From Mya arenaria (lineage: Eukaryota; Mollusca; Bivalvia; Myida; Myidae): 64,000 nucleotides of DNA. Numbering within the stretch: position 1 is the stretch's first letter; each line of letters opens with the position of its first letter. A program made the position numbers and the translations under genes. Shown here one piece after another: positions 1-11,552 of the stretch. The notes beneath the pieces were generated by a model that saw nothing but the letters and a program-made list of their open reading frames with translations, did not search any database and had not been told where the DNA came from. The stretch lies in contig NC_069133.1 in the NCBI RefSeq assembly GCF_026914265.1, forward strand, positions 7,145,437-7,209,436, written 5' to 3'.

Positions 1-870
<870 letters not shown>

Positions 871-903
871 TTTCCTCTAACCGGAGAATGTAAAACATCT
901 CAC

Positions 904-1059
904 CTTGATCACAGTGGTGATGTTGTGCATGCCGAGGACGTCCGATTCCGACGAATACGTGTAGTGATGGTCGTACCCATCTTCGAAGTACACGGCTGAC
1001 GTCAGTCCACAGTACGACGTCAGTAACGTCACAACATATAAGATAGCGTTTAAGTTCAT
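904..1059 (-). CDS. Probable first coding exon of a secreted protein (possible lipid-transfer/vitellogenin-type N-terminus)
   Basis: On the minus strand an ATG at 1059 opens a reading frame whose first 22 residues form a clear signal peptide: a short polar start, a hydrophobic core (AILYVVTLLTS) and a small-residue cleavage region (GLTSA). The mature part starts near VYFEDGYDHHYTYSSES and carries one N-glycosylation sequon (NIT). The frame reaches a strong splice donor, AAG|GTGAGA, with the exon ending at base 904; translation beyond it soon stops. The rest of the gene lies across an intron filled with trinucleotide repeats and outside the window. The pattern HHYTYSSES...TTVIK recalls the start of the large lipid-transfer domain (vitellogenin, apolipophorin, MTP), but about 50 residues cannot settle this. 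The signal peptide and donor are seen; the family is inference. Confidence 0.5.
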
Positions 1060-1548
1060 CCTATAAGTTTATTTTAACATTTGAAAATAGTCTATATCAG
1101 TTCCATAATTAAGTCTTTGAAGTCCTATTTTCGTCTGTATGTTTCGACAGCAATAATATATCCGACCCTTAGCTTAGACGGCTCTGAGAGATATATCTAC
1201 CCTAGCTGCAGTATTTTTTTGTTTCGGGAACGAGAGGGTTGAGTTAAAAGATTGACATTCGACGGAGACCAATCAGTTTAAGCAGCCCAAAGTAGAGTAT
1301 TGTGAACGTTAAGTGGTGCCACGGCGGAATTGATAAAGGTTTACCTATGAAATTGGACTTTGAGTTAAACTTCTGAATTTGTGACATTTGAACTATTTAT
1401 TTAATAATAAGTATACATAAGTAAATATATAAATGAATCTCTCGATCAAGTAAATATTATAAAACATTTTTTAACAAGATGGATGTTTAAGGTTCTGTTT
1501 TATATACGTGTGTGTCGATTTAACAGGAACTTTGTCAATGCTGAGTGC
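1060..1548. other. Upstream region of the secreted-protein exon, no gene seen
   Basis: AT-rich DNA lying 5' of the minus-strand exon. It would hold the promoter and 5' UTR, but no TATA box or other motif stands out. No coding region is supported. Confidence 0.5.
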
Positions 1549-2716
1549 CTATACCCTACAAGATGCACCCGTCGGGGTGTCTGGGATGATATTTGGTCAC
1601 CGGTTTCTAGCGTGCCAAAGTATGCGCAAATTCGCGACATTTCGTACTTTTAACGCGCTCCCATATAGCTCGTAAGGGGGAGCTAATCTCGAAGATATTT
1701 CCCGAACCAAAAATGATAGGAGGCTGGTACTGGTATTGAAATTTAGGTCTCTCGATTCCCTACGTGAGACCACCGTCGGCGCATCTCTGACGTCATTGTG
1801 TCACCGTTTCCATTCGTCTACAAGGCTATTTTATACTCTAAAATACCGCGAATAAATGCCTTAAATGGGGTTGGCAATCTCGAAGATATCTCAGCATCAT
1901 TCCTGCACCTGACCAGGCTTGGACCAATTTTTCCATTTAGGGGACGCTATACCCTACAAGATGCACCCTTCGGGGTGTCTGGGATGATATTTGGTCACCG
2001 GTTTCTAGCGCGCCAAAGTATGCGCAAATTCGCGACATTTCGTACTTTTAACGCGCTCCCTTATAGCTCGTAAGGGGGAGCTAATCTCGAAAATATCTCC
2101 CGAACCAAAAATAATAGGAGGCTGGTACTGGTATTGAAATTTAGTTCTCTCGATTCCCCACCGTCAGCGAATCTCTGGTGTCATTGCGTCACCGTTTTCA
2201 TTCGCCTATAAGGCTATTTTATACGCTAAAATACCGCAAAAAATGCCTTAAAATTGGCTAGGCAATCTCGAAGATATCTCAGCATCCCTGCACCTGACCA
2301 GGCTTGGATCAATTTTTCCATTTAGGGGACGCTATACCCTACAAGATGCACCCGTCGGGGTGTCTGGGATAATATCTGGTCATCGGTATCCAGCGCGCCA
2401 AAATATGCGCAAATTCGCGACATTTCGTACTTTTAACGCGCTCCCATATAGCTCGTAAGGGGGAGCTAATCTCGAAAATATCTCCCGAACCAAAAATAAT
2501 AGGAGGTATTGAAATTTAGGTCTCTCGATTCCCTACGTGAGCCCACCGTCGGCGCATCTCTGACGTCATTGTGTCACCGTTTCCATTCGCCTACAAGGCT
2601 ATTTTATACGCTAAAATACCGCAAAAAATGCCTTAACATAGGGTTGGCAATCCCGAAGATATCTTAGCATCTCTGTACCTGACCAGGCTTGGACCAATTT
2701 TTCCATTTAAGGGACG
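1549..2716. repeat. Three tandem copies of a ~390-bp satellite unit
   Basis: Units begin with CTATACCCTACAAGATGCAC at about 1549, 1947 and 2332, giving periods of about 398 and 385 bp. Each unit contains the same landmarks in order: TTCGCGACATTTCGTACTTT, AGCTCGTAAGGGGGAGCTAA, a CGTCGGCGCATCTCTGACGT-like segment and CCTGACCAGGCTTGGA. The last unit ends abruptly at about 2716, where BEL/Pao-like sequence begins. A 91-codon open frame within the second unit has no sign of being a gene. Confidence 0.9.
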
Positions 2717-5200
2717 AGCTGTTAAAGATGCTCAAACGATTTGCAGCAACGGAGGAATGCGCTTACACTAGTTTGTGTCAAACAGCAAATCTGTCATCGA
2801 GTCTGTACCAGCATCAGAGAGAGAGCTGAAGACGTCAAGGACGTGGACGTGACACTTAAAAACCTACCGGTTGAAAGAGCACTTGGCATCTCTTGGAGCA
2901 TCGAAAAGGACACGTTTCAGTTTTGTTTGTCCCAAACATTACAATCTCGGCACTCAGGCAACAAGGACTTAAGTAACATGGCACCAACAAGGCGAAACAT
3001 ATTGTCTGTAGTTGCTTCGATTTTTTATCCTTAAGGACTGCTCTCCCCTGTCACTTAAACTGAATGAAAATTTTGCAGCAAATGTGCCAAAGTGGTATGG
3101 GTTGGAATTACCAACTTCCAGTCTCTGATGAACCTAAAGGGAACTGCAGGATCAAGGATCTAAAGGGACTTGATAACGTACACATCCCAAGATGTTTGAT
3201 ACCTAACGAGTTTAACGAAGACACTATCATTGAACTTGATCATTTTTCAGACGCGAGTAGTTACGGATACGGTCAGTGTTCGTATATCAGATTAGTGAAC
3301 AAGGACAGTGTACATTGTGCATTACTTATCGGAAAGGCAAGAGTGGCTCCATTGACTGTAGTCACCATTCCCAGACTTGAACTGACAGCAGCTGTGTTAT
3401 CTGTAACAATGAGTGAGTTTTTAAAGAGAGAAATTGATTTGCCAGTGAACAGGGAATATTTCTGGACTGATTCACGCGTAGTCCTTGGATATATTGCTAA
3501 CGAAGCACGCAGATTTCATGCGTTTGTAGCAACTCGTGTTTAAATGATTAGGCAATCTACAGAAACAAGTCAGTGGTTTTACGTACAAACAAATGACAAT
3601 CCAGCTGATCATGCTTCCCGTGGTCTCAATGTTACAGAGCTTCAAGATTCCACATGGTTTACCGGTCCAAAATTTCTTTGGCAAAGACACATAGAGTCTG
3701 AAACAGTAACCCCAGAACTTCAGCTAGGAGACCCGGAGGTCAGATCCGCAAGATCACTTCACAATAAAACGTCAAAACACGCAAACCCTTTAACGCTTCT
3801 TGAAAGATTTTCATATTGGAACAAGGTTATTTCTGTGGTAGCGAGATTGCAAAGACTTGCAAACGGTGTTAGAGGGACACATTCTCCAACTGTTGAAGAA
3901 CGTCGCTAAGCGAACTGCCTATCATAAAGCTAGTTTAACGTGTTTCATTTCCAGATGCAATTGATGCATTAAGCTCATCCACAACATTACCCAAGTCTAA
4001 TAGCCTTTACCCCCTGGATCCTGTACTACAGAACGGTGTATTGCGGATTGGAACTCGTCTACGAAATGCTGATCTACCTAAAACGTGCATTTACCCGATA
4101 ATTCTCCTAAAGAATGGACATGTGACAAGGCTGATTATATATCACCCACATAAGAACATTAAACATCAAGGTCGAGGCTTTACCATTAACAAACTAAGAT
4201 GCTTGGGCTATTGGGGTGTCGGTGGGAGTAAAATCGTTGCAAATTTTATTAGGGACTGTGTTGACTTAGACGACCCCCAGAGTGTCAAAGAATGGCGGAC
4301 TTACCCAGTGATCGTGTTCAGGAATATCCACTATTCACCTACAGTGGCATAGACTGTTTTGGACTTTTACTGTAAAACAGGGTCGAAAGGGAATAAGACG
4401 AAATGGACTGTTATTTACTTGTTTGTGTTCGCGTGCAATTCACATTGAAATGCTTGATGACATGTTTACAGACGCATTCATTAACGGTTTGAGATGTTTC
4501 TCAGCAATTCGTGGTACTGTGAGACAAATACGTTCGGATCAAGGTTTAAATTTTATAGGTGCTAAAAATGAACTATGTGTCAATATTAAGGTACCTAAGG
4601 TAACATCTTATCTTGCTGAGAAACGGTGTGACTTTGTGCTGAATGCTCCACACTCAAGCCATATAGGAGGAGTGTGGGAAAGGCAAATAAGGACTATTAG
4701 GAACGTTCTGAACTCTGTACTGTTACTGTGCCCAGGACGATTGGATGATGCTTCATTGCGAACATTTTTTACGAAGTGATGGCTTTCGTTAACAGCCGTC
4801 CATTAACTGTGTGTGATATAAATGATCCGAGTGCCTTTGATCCGCTTACTCCAAACCACATTCTTAATGGAAAATCAGATATTCCTGCACCACCGCCTGG
4901 AGAGTTCGTGCGTGAGGATCTCTTTTTGCGGAAACGATGGCGAAGAGTACACTATCGTCTTGAACAGTTTTGGTCGCGATGGCAACGAGAATATATCGCT
5001 TCCATATCCCTCCGACAAAATAGCATACAGCTCACCACAAAATTCGTGTGAATGACATTGTGTTGATCAAGAACAAAAACTTACCAAGAAATCATTGGCC
5101 GCTTGCTTTCGTCGTTGAAGTCAATCCCGATGATGACGGACTCGTACGTAGGGTCAAGGTAAAGGTCGGAATTTGAGGAACAGCCCCAGTGACAATTCTA
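2717..5200 (+). mobile_element. Degraded BEL/Pao-type LTR retroelement, fossil
   Basis: Successive plus-strand stretches resemble the pol gene of BEL/Pao elements. In order they give the end of the reverse transcriptase, an RNase H region (about 3200-3560), the segment before the integrase, and the integrase core with the typical DQGLNF and PHSSHIGGVWERQIR motifs (about 4400-4780). The C-terminal LTPNHIL region follows at about 4850. The copy is broken in several places, lacks its 5' half, and no LTR pair was found, so it is old and inactive. Its left edge abuts the satellite array exactly. Family assignment rests on motif recognition by eye. Confidence 0.85.
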
Positions 5201-6110
5201 GAGCGCAGTGTTCATAACATGGTTTTGCTTATAGAGCATTAATAGAACTATAGAGACTGCCTTACCGATATGTTGTGACACTTTAAAGTATACTGTGCAA
5301 ATGTTAGATGATGTTTTTCTAGTTAGTATTGATTCTTGACACAGTTTCAAAATTCTAATGATGTACATTTTGTAATAATTTTCTTCCTTTTCTTGTTATA
5401 AAGATATTTTGCCAGAAATAAGTTTTAAAGAAATTTTTGGAGAAATCATGGATGATTTGGTGGGAGTGTAATTGTCTAAGTTTATTAATTTGTCAGAGCT
5501 TGTTAATATACACACTTCTTGCATCGACTATGCTACTTTAACGTCCAAGGAAAGTAATTGCTGTGAGAAATTTTGGAAATATAGTGTACTGTGATCGTTA
5601 ATCATTGTCGGGTAAGTGCTTTGTTTATGCCTTTCAACGACAATGATAAAACGTGTTCCTAACGAAAAAATAACTTTGACTATTTTTCTTTCTTTTATTC
5701 ATAATAATTCAAGAACGTAAGGACCTATATATTAACGCATTGAACGATGGCTTTACTTCTGTTTTCTTAAATGTTTAACAATTGAAATTTCTGTTCAAAG
5801 TAAATCGTTTAAAAGGCGTTTTTTTGTTTATTGTAAAATTATGCTTTCGCAAGTACATGTATCTATTTCTGAAATGATTAACTGTCCTACAGTCCAAGAT
5901 TCAAACTATTAAGAACGACTGTCAAGTATGTTTACCATATTTCATTGTGGTTAAAGGCACAGTATGACAGCTGTCTGAAAACTAGCACTTTACGTTGTTT
6001 GATTTCCTTTTTAATACATATTTTTCTTGTGCATTGATGTAGATTTATTGGCAATATCAGTTTGTACGATCTTCGACAAAATAAAGGAATAAAACCAGTT
6101 ATAAACATTC
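5201..6110. other. Intergenic, no feature recognised
   Basis: AT-rich, non-repetitive sequence after the BEL/Pao fossil. No coding region, RNA gene or repeat could be supported. Confidence 0.5.
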
Positions 6111-7640
6111 TATGAAACCAAGGGCCCCCTTACAGCCAGTTTTAATCAAAATTTCAGCATATACAACATTGACATCGTCTTAGAGTGTCCGAAAAATGAA
6201 AATGACCGTTCCTAAAATGGGATGTGTTTTAAAATGCTGAATGCGTCCCTAATAACACAACATAAGAAGTCATTACCTTCAGTATACCGTTACCACCGGA
6301 TGTCAGTAATATCCCAGCTGATCATCTCCCTATACAATTGGTTATTATACCGCTTTATTATAATTCCTGCCAATATATAAAAGAAAGGATGTTCGACATA
6401 TTGGATTTCGAATCTTATTTTTAGATTCTACCAAAACTAAAGATCATAACAAATAAGATCATTACAAATTGCTACAGATAAATAATAACGATAACAAAAA
6501 AACCTTGAATTTTTGGTCTACGAAAAAATGAAAATACTCAGATTTTCCTTATTTCTAACTGCAAACAAGAAGTACAAATGTGGGTAATACTACATGTACA
6601 TGTATGTGTAATGTCATTTAAATACAAAATGAGCACCGAACATAGCATGGGAATATCTTAAACGGTTTAAGTGTTAGACCAATATCCCGAAATCGCACAA
6701 CTCATCCGTCACAAGCTAATGCTTACGCAAAAACCTGTTTTATTCTGGTAGAAAAATCTACCTTTCAAGGCATTTCTTGATATCAATGATTGACAAATCA
6801 CATACTTGTTATCATGCATTTTTTTGAATTATTGAATATTTTGGTACATTAAAACACGAGCACTCACATTTACACTTAAGGCATAGCATTTACCTATTCC
6901 AATAGTGTTTCTTGCAATGGTATTTGTGAAGATTATGAATTAGCAATGGTAAATGACTGATTATCACGGGGAGCAATTGGAGCAAAAACATTTTGTTATG
7001 CATTGAAAACGACCCAACGTGTCTTCTGTTATAGTGCCAGTGAGTAGAATATGGGTGTGAACAGTGTGAATGGTTTCTTACTTTTCATTTTAGCGGTCAA
7101 ATCGAGTAAATAAGCGAAAACGGGGAACGAAGTTGCAACTATATATATATTCTTCGATGTTATAATTCGTATTATCATCACAACATAAACATAAGGAAAT
7201 CATACCCCCTGTTTACATAGATATTCCACTCATATGCACCATATCGGAAGACACGTTGAAGCATTTTCAACGCATAAAAAAAATGTAATGATAATATGTC
7301 AATATTTATGCGAAAAACTACAGATACAAGCTCAGTAGCAAAAAGTTTAAACATAAACCCGGTTTAATGGCACGCCAAAGACATAGACATAGAATGCGAT
7401 CAGTACACAGCAAATCAATTTGCGCAGATACCCATGTCAAGTATTGTTCTATCGGTAATTTAAAGGTCATAAATAAAGATGCAGTCACATTAAGGATAAA
7501 AAATAGTGAAGCCATTGAATGTCATTAAAGTGTTTTTTGCAAACTGTTAAACATTAAACATAGTGTGTTTAATAAAATAATCGATTAAATATTTGACCAA
7601 AGAAACAAATTCAAGTGACGACGCTCAATCACAAACACGA
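6111..7640 (-). repeat. Remnant 5' flank of a receptor duplication unit
   Basis: The stretch at about 6250-6350 (ACCGGATGTCAGTAATATCC, then CAGCTGATCATC and GGTTATTATACCGC) matches the segments upstream of receptor A (about 22150-22215) and receptor B (about 37545-37615). The stretch at about 6690-7140 matches about 43160-43690, the far 5' flank of receptor B, over several hundred bases in the same order. No receptor ORF is left beside it; the place where one would lie holds unrelated sequence and the BEL/Pao fossil. This is therefore a flank-only copy of the duplicated unit. Confidence 0.7.
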
Positions 7641-7764
7641 AGCTAACAATCAGCACGTTTTACATGAGCCGCACAGGAGGTTGATAATCAGCACGTTTTA
7701 CCTGTGCCGCACAGGAGGTTGATAATCAGCACGTTTTACATGTGCCGCACAGGAGGTTGATAAT

Positions 7765-8604
7765 GCCTTTGTTGCATCTATAATTACATACGGGTGTGAA
7801 ATTTTGGGATTTACGAAGTCTACACAGCTAGAGAAGATACATTTAAAATTTTGCAAAGCCATACTAGGCGTCAGACAATCGTCTTCAAATGTTGCTGTTT
7901 ACGGTGAATTGGGTAGATTCCCATTGTATATAAATAGATATGTACGTATTGTAAAATACTGGTTCAAACTTAAGAAAAGTGACAATATAATTACTCAATC
8001 TGTCATAGAAGACGCAATGCTAATTATTGAGAACAATCAGGATAATTGGTTCAATAAGGTTAAGAACCTTCTCACCAGATATGGCTTTTATTATGTATGG
8101 TGTAATGATACACAGCTAAACGAAAACCAGTTCATTTGTATTTTTAAACAGCGTCTGATAGACGAATATTTACAACAATGGCATGGAAGTGTTAATGAAA
8201 ATGGTGTCTTAATCGTTTATAGAGTACTTAAAACTGCATTCGAGTTTGAATCCTATTTAGACAATATTGTGTCAAGAAATCTTAGAATTGCTATCACAAA
8301 AATACGTATTTGTTCGCATAATTTAAGAGTTCATACTGGCAGAAATGATAGATTAGAACGCCACTTACATCTTTGTCAAGTATGTGACTCGAACGAAGTA
8401 GAAGACGAATTTCATTTTATATTTAAGTGTACACCTTATGTCCAATTAAGACAATCTTATATTAAAGGTTATTATAGAATAAGACCTCGTATGTTTAAAC
8501 TTGTGCAACTTCTTAATACACAAAATACATCAGAAACATTTAGGTCAAGCAAATATATATCGGAAGCATTTAAGGTGCGTTCTACTTTATTAATGAATCA
8601 ATAA
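7765..8604 (+). CDS. LINE ORF2 C-terminal fragment (RT thumb and Cys-rich tail)
   Basis: The frame is open from the insertion junction at 7765 to the stop at 8602-8604. It begins in the thumb region of the reverse transcriptase (FVASIITYGCEILGF), continues through the VYGELGRFPL segment shared with the 38-42 kb LINE (VYGEFGEIPL), and contains a late Cys/His cluster (CQVCDSNEVEDEFHFIFKC) that is also present there as CKCCNANVIENEYHFVLCC. The polymerase catalytic core is missing because of 5' truncation, so the product would have no reverse transcriptase activity. It has no start of its own. Confidence 0.85.
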   Translation, partial: AFVASIITYGCEILGFTKSTQLEKIHLKFCKAILGVRQSSSNVAVYGELGRFPLYINRYVRIVKYWFKLKKSDNIITQSVIEDAMLIIENNQDNWFNKVKNLLTRYGFYYVWCNDTQLNENQFICIFKQRLIDEYLQQWHGSVNENGVLIVYRVLKTAFEFESYLDNIVSRNLRIAITKIRICSHNLRVHTGRNDRLERHLHLCQVCDSNEVEDEFHFIFKCTPYVQLRQSYIKGYYRIRPRMFKLVQLLNTQNTSETFRSSKYISEAFKVRSTLLMNQ

Positions 8605-8980
8605 TTATAAGGCTTGATACACATTTTTATCTGAAGCAGTAGTATGCTTTGTTAACATTTGTAACCATTGGTTACTATTTATGTTGATATATACTATGTG
8701 AGTCTGTTTTATTGTTAGAAATTGATCAATTGATATCATCTGTTCCAACATATACTAGTATATAAAAAGCAAACTATTGGTTATTGTATTGTATACTATT
8801 ATAGTTTGATTGATTCGTGTTTTCTATTCCAGTTCATCTTTAAAATTAGATTAATTATAATATTGATTTAATATTTCACACTACATTGTATAATTGTAAT
8901 TGTAATTTATTTAATATGTATATAAAACACAAAAAACTGTATAGTTTACGTGTAATAAAATTCTGTTCTGTTCTGTTCTG
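7765..8980 (+). mobile_element. 5'-truncated LINE inserted in the 38-bp array
   Basis: The array is interrupted at TTGATAAT (ending 7764) and resumes with GATAATCAGC at 8980. GATAAT is therefore a 6-bp target-site duplication (7759-7764 and 8980-8985). The insert carries the C-terminal part of a LINE ORF2, a 3' UTR of about 375 bp and a short tail of four TTCTG repeats ending at 8980. The open frame and clean edges point to a recent insertion. The ORF product resembles the C-terminus of the LINE at 38-42 kb, so the two belong to related families. Confidence 0.9.
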
Positions 8981-9903
8981 ATAATCAGCACGTTTTACAT
9001 GTGCCGCACAGGAGGTTGATAATCAGCACGTTTTACATGTGCCGCACAGGAGGTTGATAATCAGCACGTTTTACATGTGCCGCACAGGAGGTTGATAATC
9101 AGCACGTTTTACATGTGCCGCACAGGAGGTTGATAATCAGCACGTTTTACATGTGCCGCACAGGAGGTTGATAATCAGCACGTTTTACATGTGCCGCACA
9201 GGAGGTTGATAATCAGCACGTTTTACATGTGCCGCACAGGAGGTTGATAATCAGCACGTTTTACATGTGCCACACAGGAGGTTGATAATCAGCACGTTAT
9301 ACATGTGCCGCACAGGAGGTTGATAATCAGCACGTTTTACATGTGCCGCACAGGAGGTTGATAATCAGCACGTTTTACATGTGCCGCTCAGGAGGTTGAT
9401 AATCAGCACGTTTTACATGTGCCGCTCAGGAGGTTGATAATTAGCACGTTATACATGTGCCGCACAGGAGGTTGATAATCAGCATGTTTTACATGTGCCG
9501 CACAGGAGGTTGATAATTAGCACGTTTTACATGTGCCGCACAGGAGGTTGATAATCAGCACGTTTTACATGAGCCGCACAGGAGGTTGATAATCAGCACG
9601 TTTTACATGAGCCGCACAGGAGGTTGATAATCAGCACGTTTTACATGAGCCGCACAGGAGGTTGATAATCAGCACGTTTTACATGAGCCGCACAGGAGGT
9701 TGATAATCAGCACGTGTTACATGAGCCGCACAGGAGGTTGATAATCAGCACGTGTTACATGTGCCGCACAGGAGGTTGATAATCAGCACGTTTTACATGT
9801 GCCGCACAGGAGGTTGATAATTAGCACGTTTTACATGAGACGCACAGGAGGTTGATAATTAGCACGTTTTACATGAGACGCACAGGAGGTTGATAATCAG
9901 CTT

Positions 9904-10357
9904 GTTTTAAAGTTCCGGCAGTGTCATTCAAGACAACTAAATGCAAGTGCTAAATATTGACTTTGTTTTATTATCATTGGAGTTAAAAGATATATAATAT
10001 AAACCATATTAACAGTAAAATAAACAAGTACTTAGAAACTTACAAGTTGTATACCGCGACCATGTATATTCTGTAAATACATGATTACCCTTTAACATAT
10101 ACAGTAAGATTTCATAATTAAAGGTCATATTTTCGTTGGGAACTTGCATTCGTGTATAAGCCAACCCACGAAATCAACGAAAATTGATGTCCCACGAATA
10201 TTTATGATTTCACAGTATTTAAACACAAAACCTTTCAATGTTTACTCTGTACTGTTGACATTATCGCTCGCTGTGCTTTATCCGTTAGTGGTTCATCATT
10301 AAAGGGCTTCCATTCCAAGAACACGGGTCAGTAAAACTTCATAAAGTATTCCTATTT
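9904..10357. other. Unique spacer, no feature recognised
   Basis: AT-rich sequence between the minisatellite and the left end of the Ngaro-like element. No gene was seen. Confidence 0.5.
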
Positions 10358-10519
10358 AAATGTATTTATTATTATTGCGGTATAGGATTATCAAAGTACT
10401 ATTAGGTATAGGTCTGGTTACTCGTGCGTAAATCAGGAGTTTTCCTCGTGCATTTACTGAACTGAATTGGTTATTCGACGCTCAGACGGGATAGAGAAAA
10501 CATTGCAAAATTGTCAAAT
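10358..10519 (+). repeat. Ngaro left split repeat A1
   Basis: This 162-bp segment starts at AAATGTATTTATTATTATTG and ends at GCAAAATTGTCAAAT. It recurs at 15530-15691 with about two differences by eye. Confidence 0.9.
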
Positions 10520-10559
10520 CTCGAGTTTTTTCTTAATCTTTGGTATTCACTTCGGGAAC

Positions 10560-11552
10560 ATGTCATTTGACTCTGCGGGAATAAATGACCAAGATCAGCT
10601 TGAGTTTAGCCATAGGCAGCTTTCGTCTATTTCCTTGGGCCAGTCTATCCAGCCGGAAGACCGTAGCAGGAGACCGGAAGTACAACGTGGCAAGGAGCCG
10701 GTTTGCACATCTCGTGGCAGGGACTCGGAGACCTTGAATGATAGAGACCCTGGAGCAAGTTACAGCGGAGATAAAGGTAGGCCTGGGCCCTCGGGGGATA
10801 TAGAAGGAGATTTGTTTGGAGCTTTTGATTTATTCAGATCTTATTTTGACACGAAACTTTCAACATTAAAACAAGAGCTAACGAGTACAAGTTGCAAACA
10901 AAAGGAAAAAGATAACATTCCTTATTTCAAGAATACCTCCTGCAAAATTCAGTTTCAGTTCAATACGGACATTTCAAACTTGTTACACTTTATCGTGGAT
11001 TCTGACAGCCTTGATTCAAATAAAGAAAAAGCTAAAGAAGCGCTAAGGAAAATTAAACATAGAAACAAACTTATTCGTTTGGCGGACAATTCCCCTGGGG
11101 GCTGGGCCACAGTCAAAGAATATGAAACCCCAGAATTGGGCTCTGATAGCGATGACGAGCGTAAAATCAAAAGGGCTGAAGCCAAGGCTGTCAGAAAACT
11201 TAAAAAGGGTAATCCTACAAATGCTGATTCTCTTTCTTTTTTCCCTGATCGTATGGAGCGGAGGCCAGCACCAGCGGTAACCTTTGGATACCCGGGACGT
11301 TCTTCCGGTGCGGGGCCCATCTTCCCCTCACGGCCCATGGCTACGGGCATGCGGGATCTTTTTCGGACCTACAGTCCCTATCAGGACCAGTATCAACCCC
11401 AGCAACATTATTCTAGAACGCCAGATAAAGTCATCTGCTTCGCATGTGGAAAGCGGGGTCACTTCCGGCGCGAGTGCGAGTGGCTATCCAGATTTAACCA
11501 GTCAGCCAACCGTGATGTCAAGCCCACAGGAGCAAACTCAGCCACTAAATGA
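10560..11552 (+). CDS. Gag-like protein of the Ngaro-like element
   Basis: The first ATG of the frame is at 10560 (MSFDSAGINDQDQLEF); the open frame also reaches left into repeat A1. The N-terminal half is acidic and low-complexity. A charged central region (RKIKRAEAKAVRKLKKG) follows, and the C-terminus carries a CCHC zinc knuckle (CFACGKRGHFRREC). This layout fits a nucleic-acid-binding structural protein of a retroelement. It overlaps the start of the open frame that encodes the RT, as is common in this order. Confidence 0.75.
   Translation: MSFDSAGINDQDQLEFSHRQLSSISLGQSIQPEDRSRRPEVQRGKEPVCTSRGRDSETLNDRDPGASYSGDKGRPGPSGDIEGDLFGAFDLFRSYFDTKLSTLKQELTSTSCKQKEKDNIPYFKNTSCKIQFQFNTDISNLLHFIVDSDSLDSNKEKAKEALRKIKHRNKLIRLADNSPGGWATVKEYETPELGSDSDDERKIKRAEAKAVRKLKKGNPTNADSLSFFPDRMERRPAPAVTFGYPGRSSGAGPIFPSRPMATGMRDLFRTYSPYQDQYQPQQHYSRTPDKVICFACGKRGHFRRECEWLSRFNQSANRDVKPTGANSATK

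Larger units (their letters stand above)
7648..9903. repeat. 38-bp minisatellite, about 27 units, split by a LINE
   Basis: The unit contains TGATAATCAGCACGTTTTAC followed by ATGTGCCGCACAGGAGGT (38 bp). Three units lie at 7648-7764 and about 24 at 8981-9903, with a LINE between them. Variants are grouped: units with GAGCCGC cluster at about 9560-9730, GCCGCTC units at about 9375-9430 and GAGACGC units at the right end, which shows local amplification of neighbouring blocks. The array is non-coding. Confidence 0.95.

Noticed and set aside
1798-2073. 91-codon open frame in the satellite
   Set aside because: It lies inside a tandem repeat unit, is not kept open in the other units and shows no domain.
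7648-9903. 38-bp spaced repeats as a CRISPR array
   Set aside because: There are no unique spacers between repeats; units are directly tandem, and the genome is animal.
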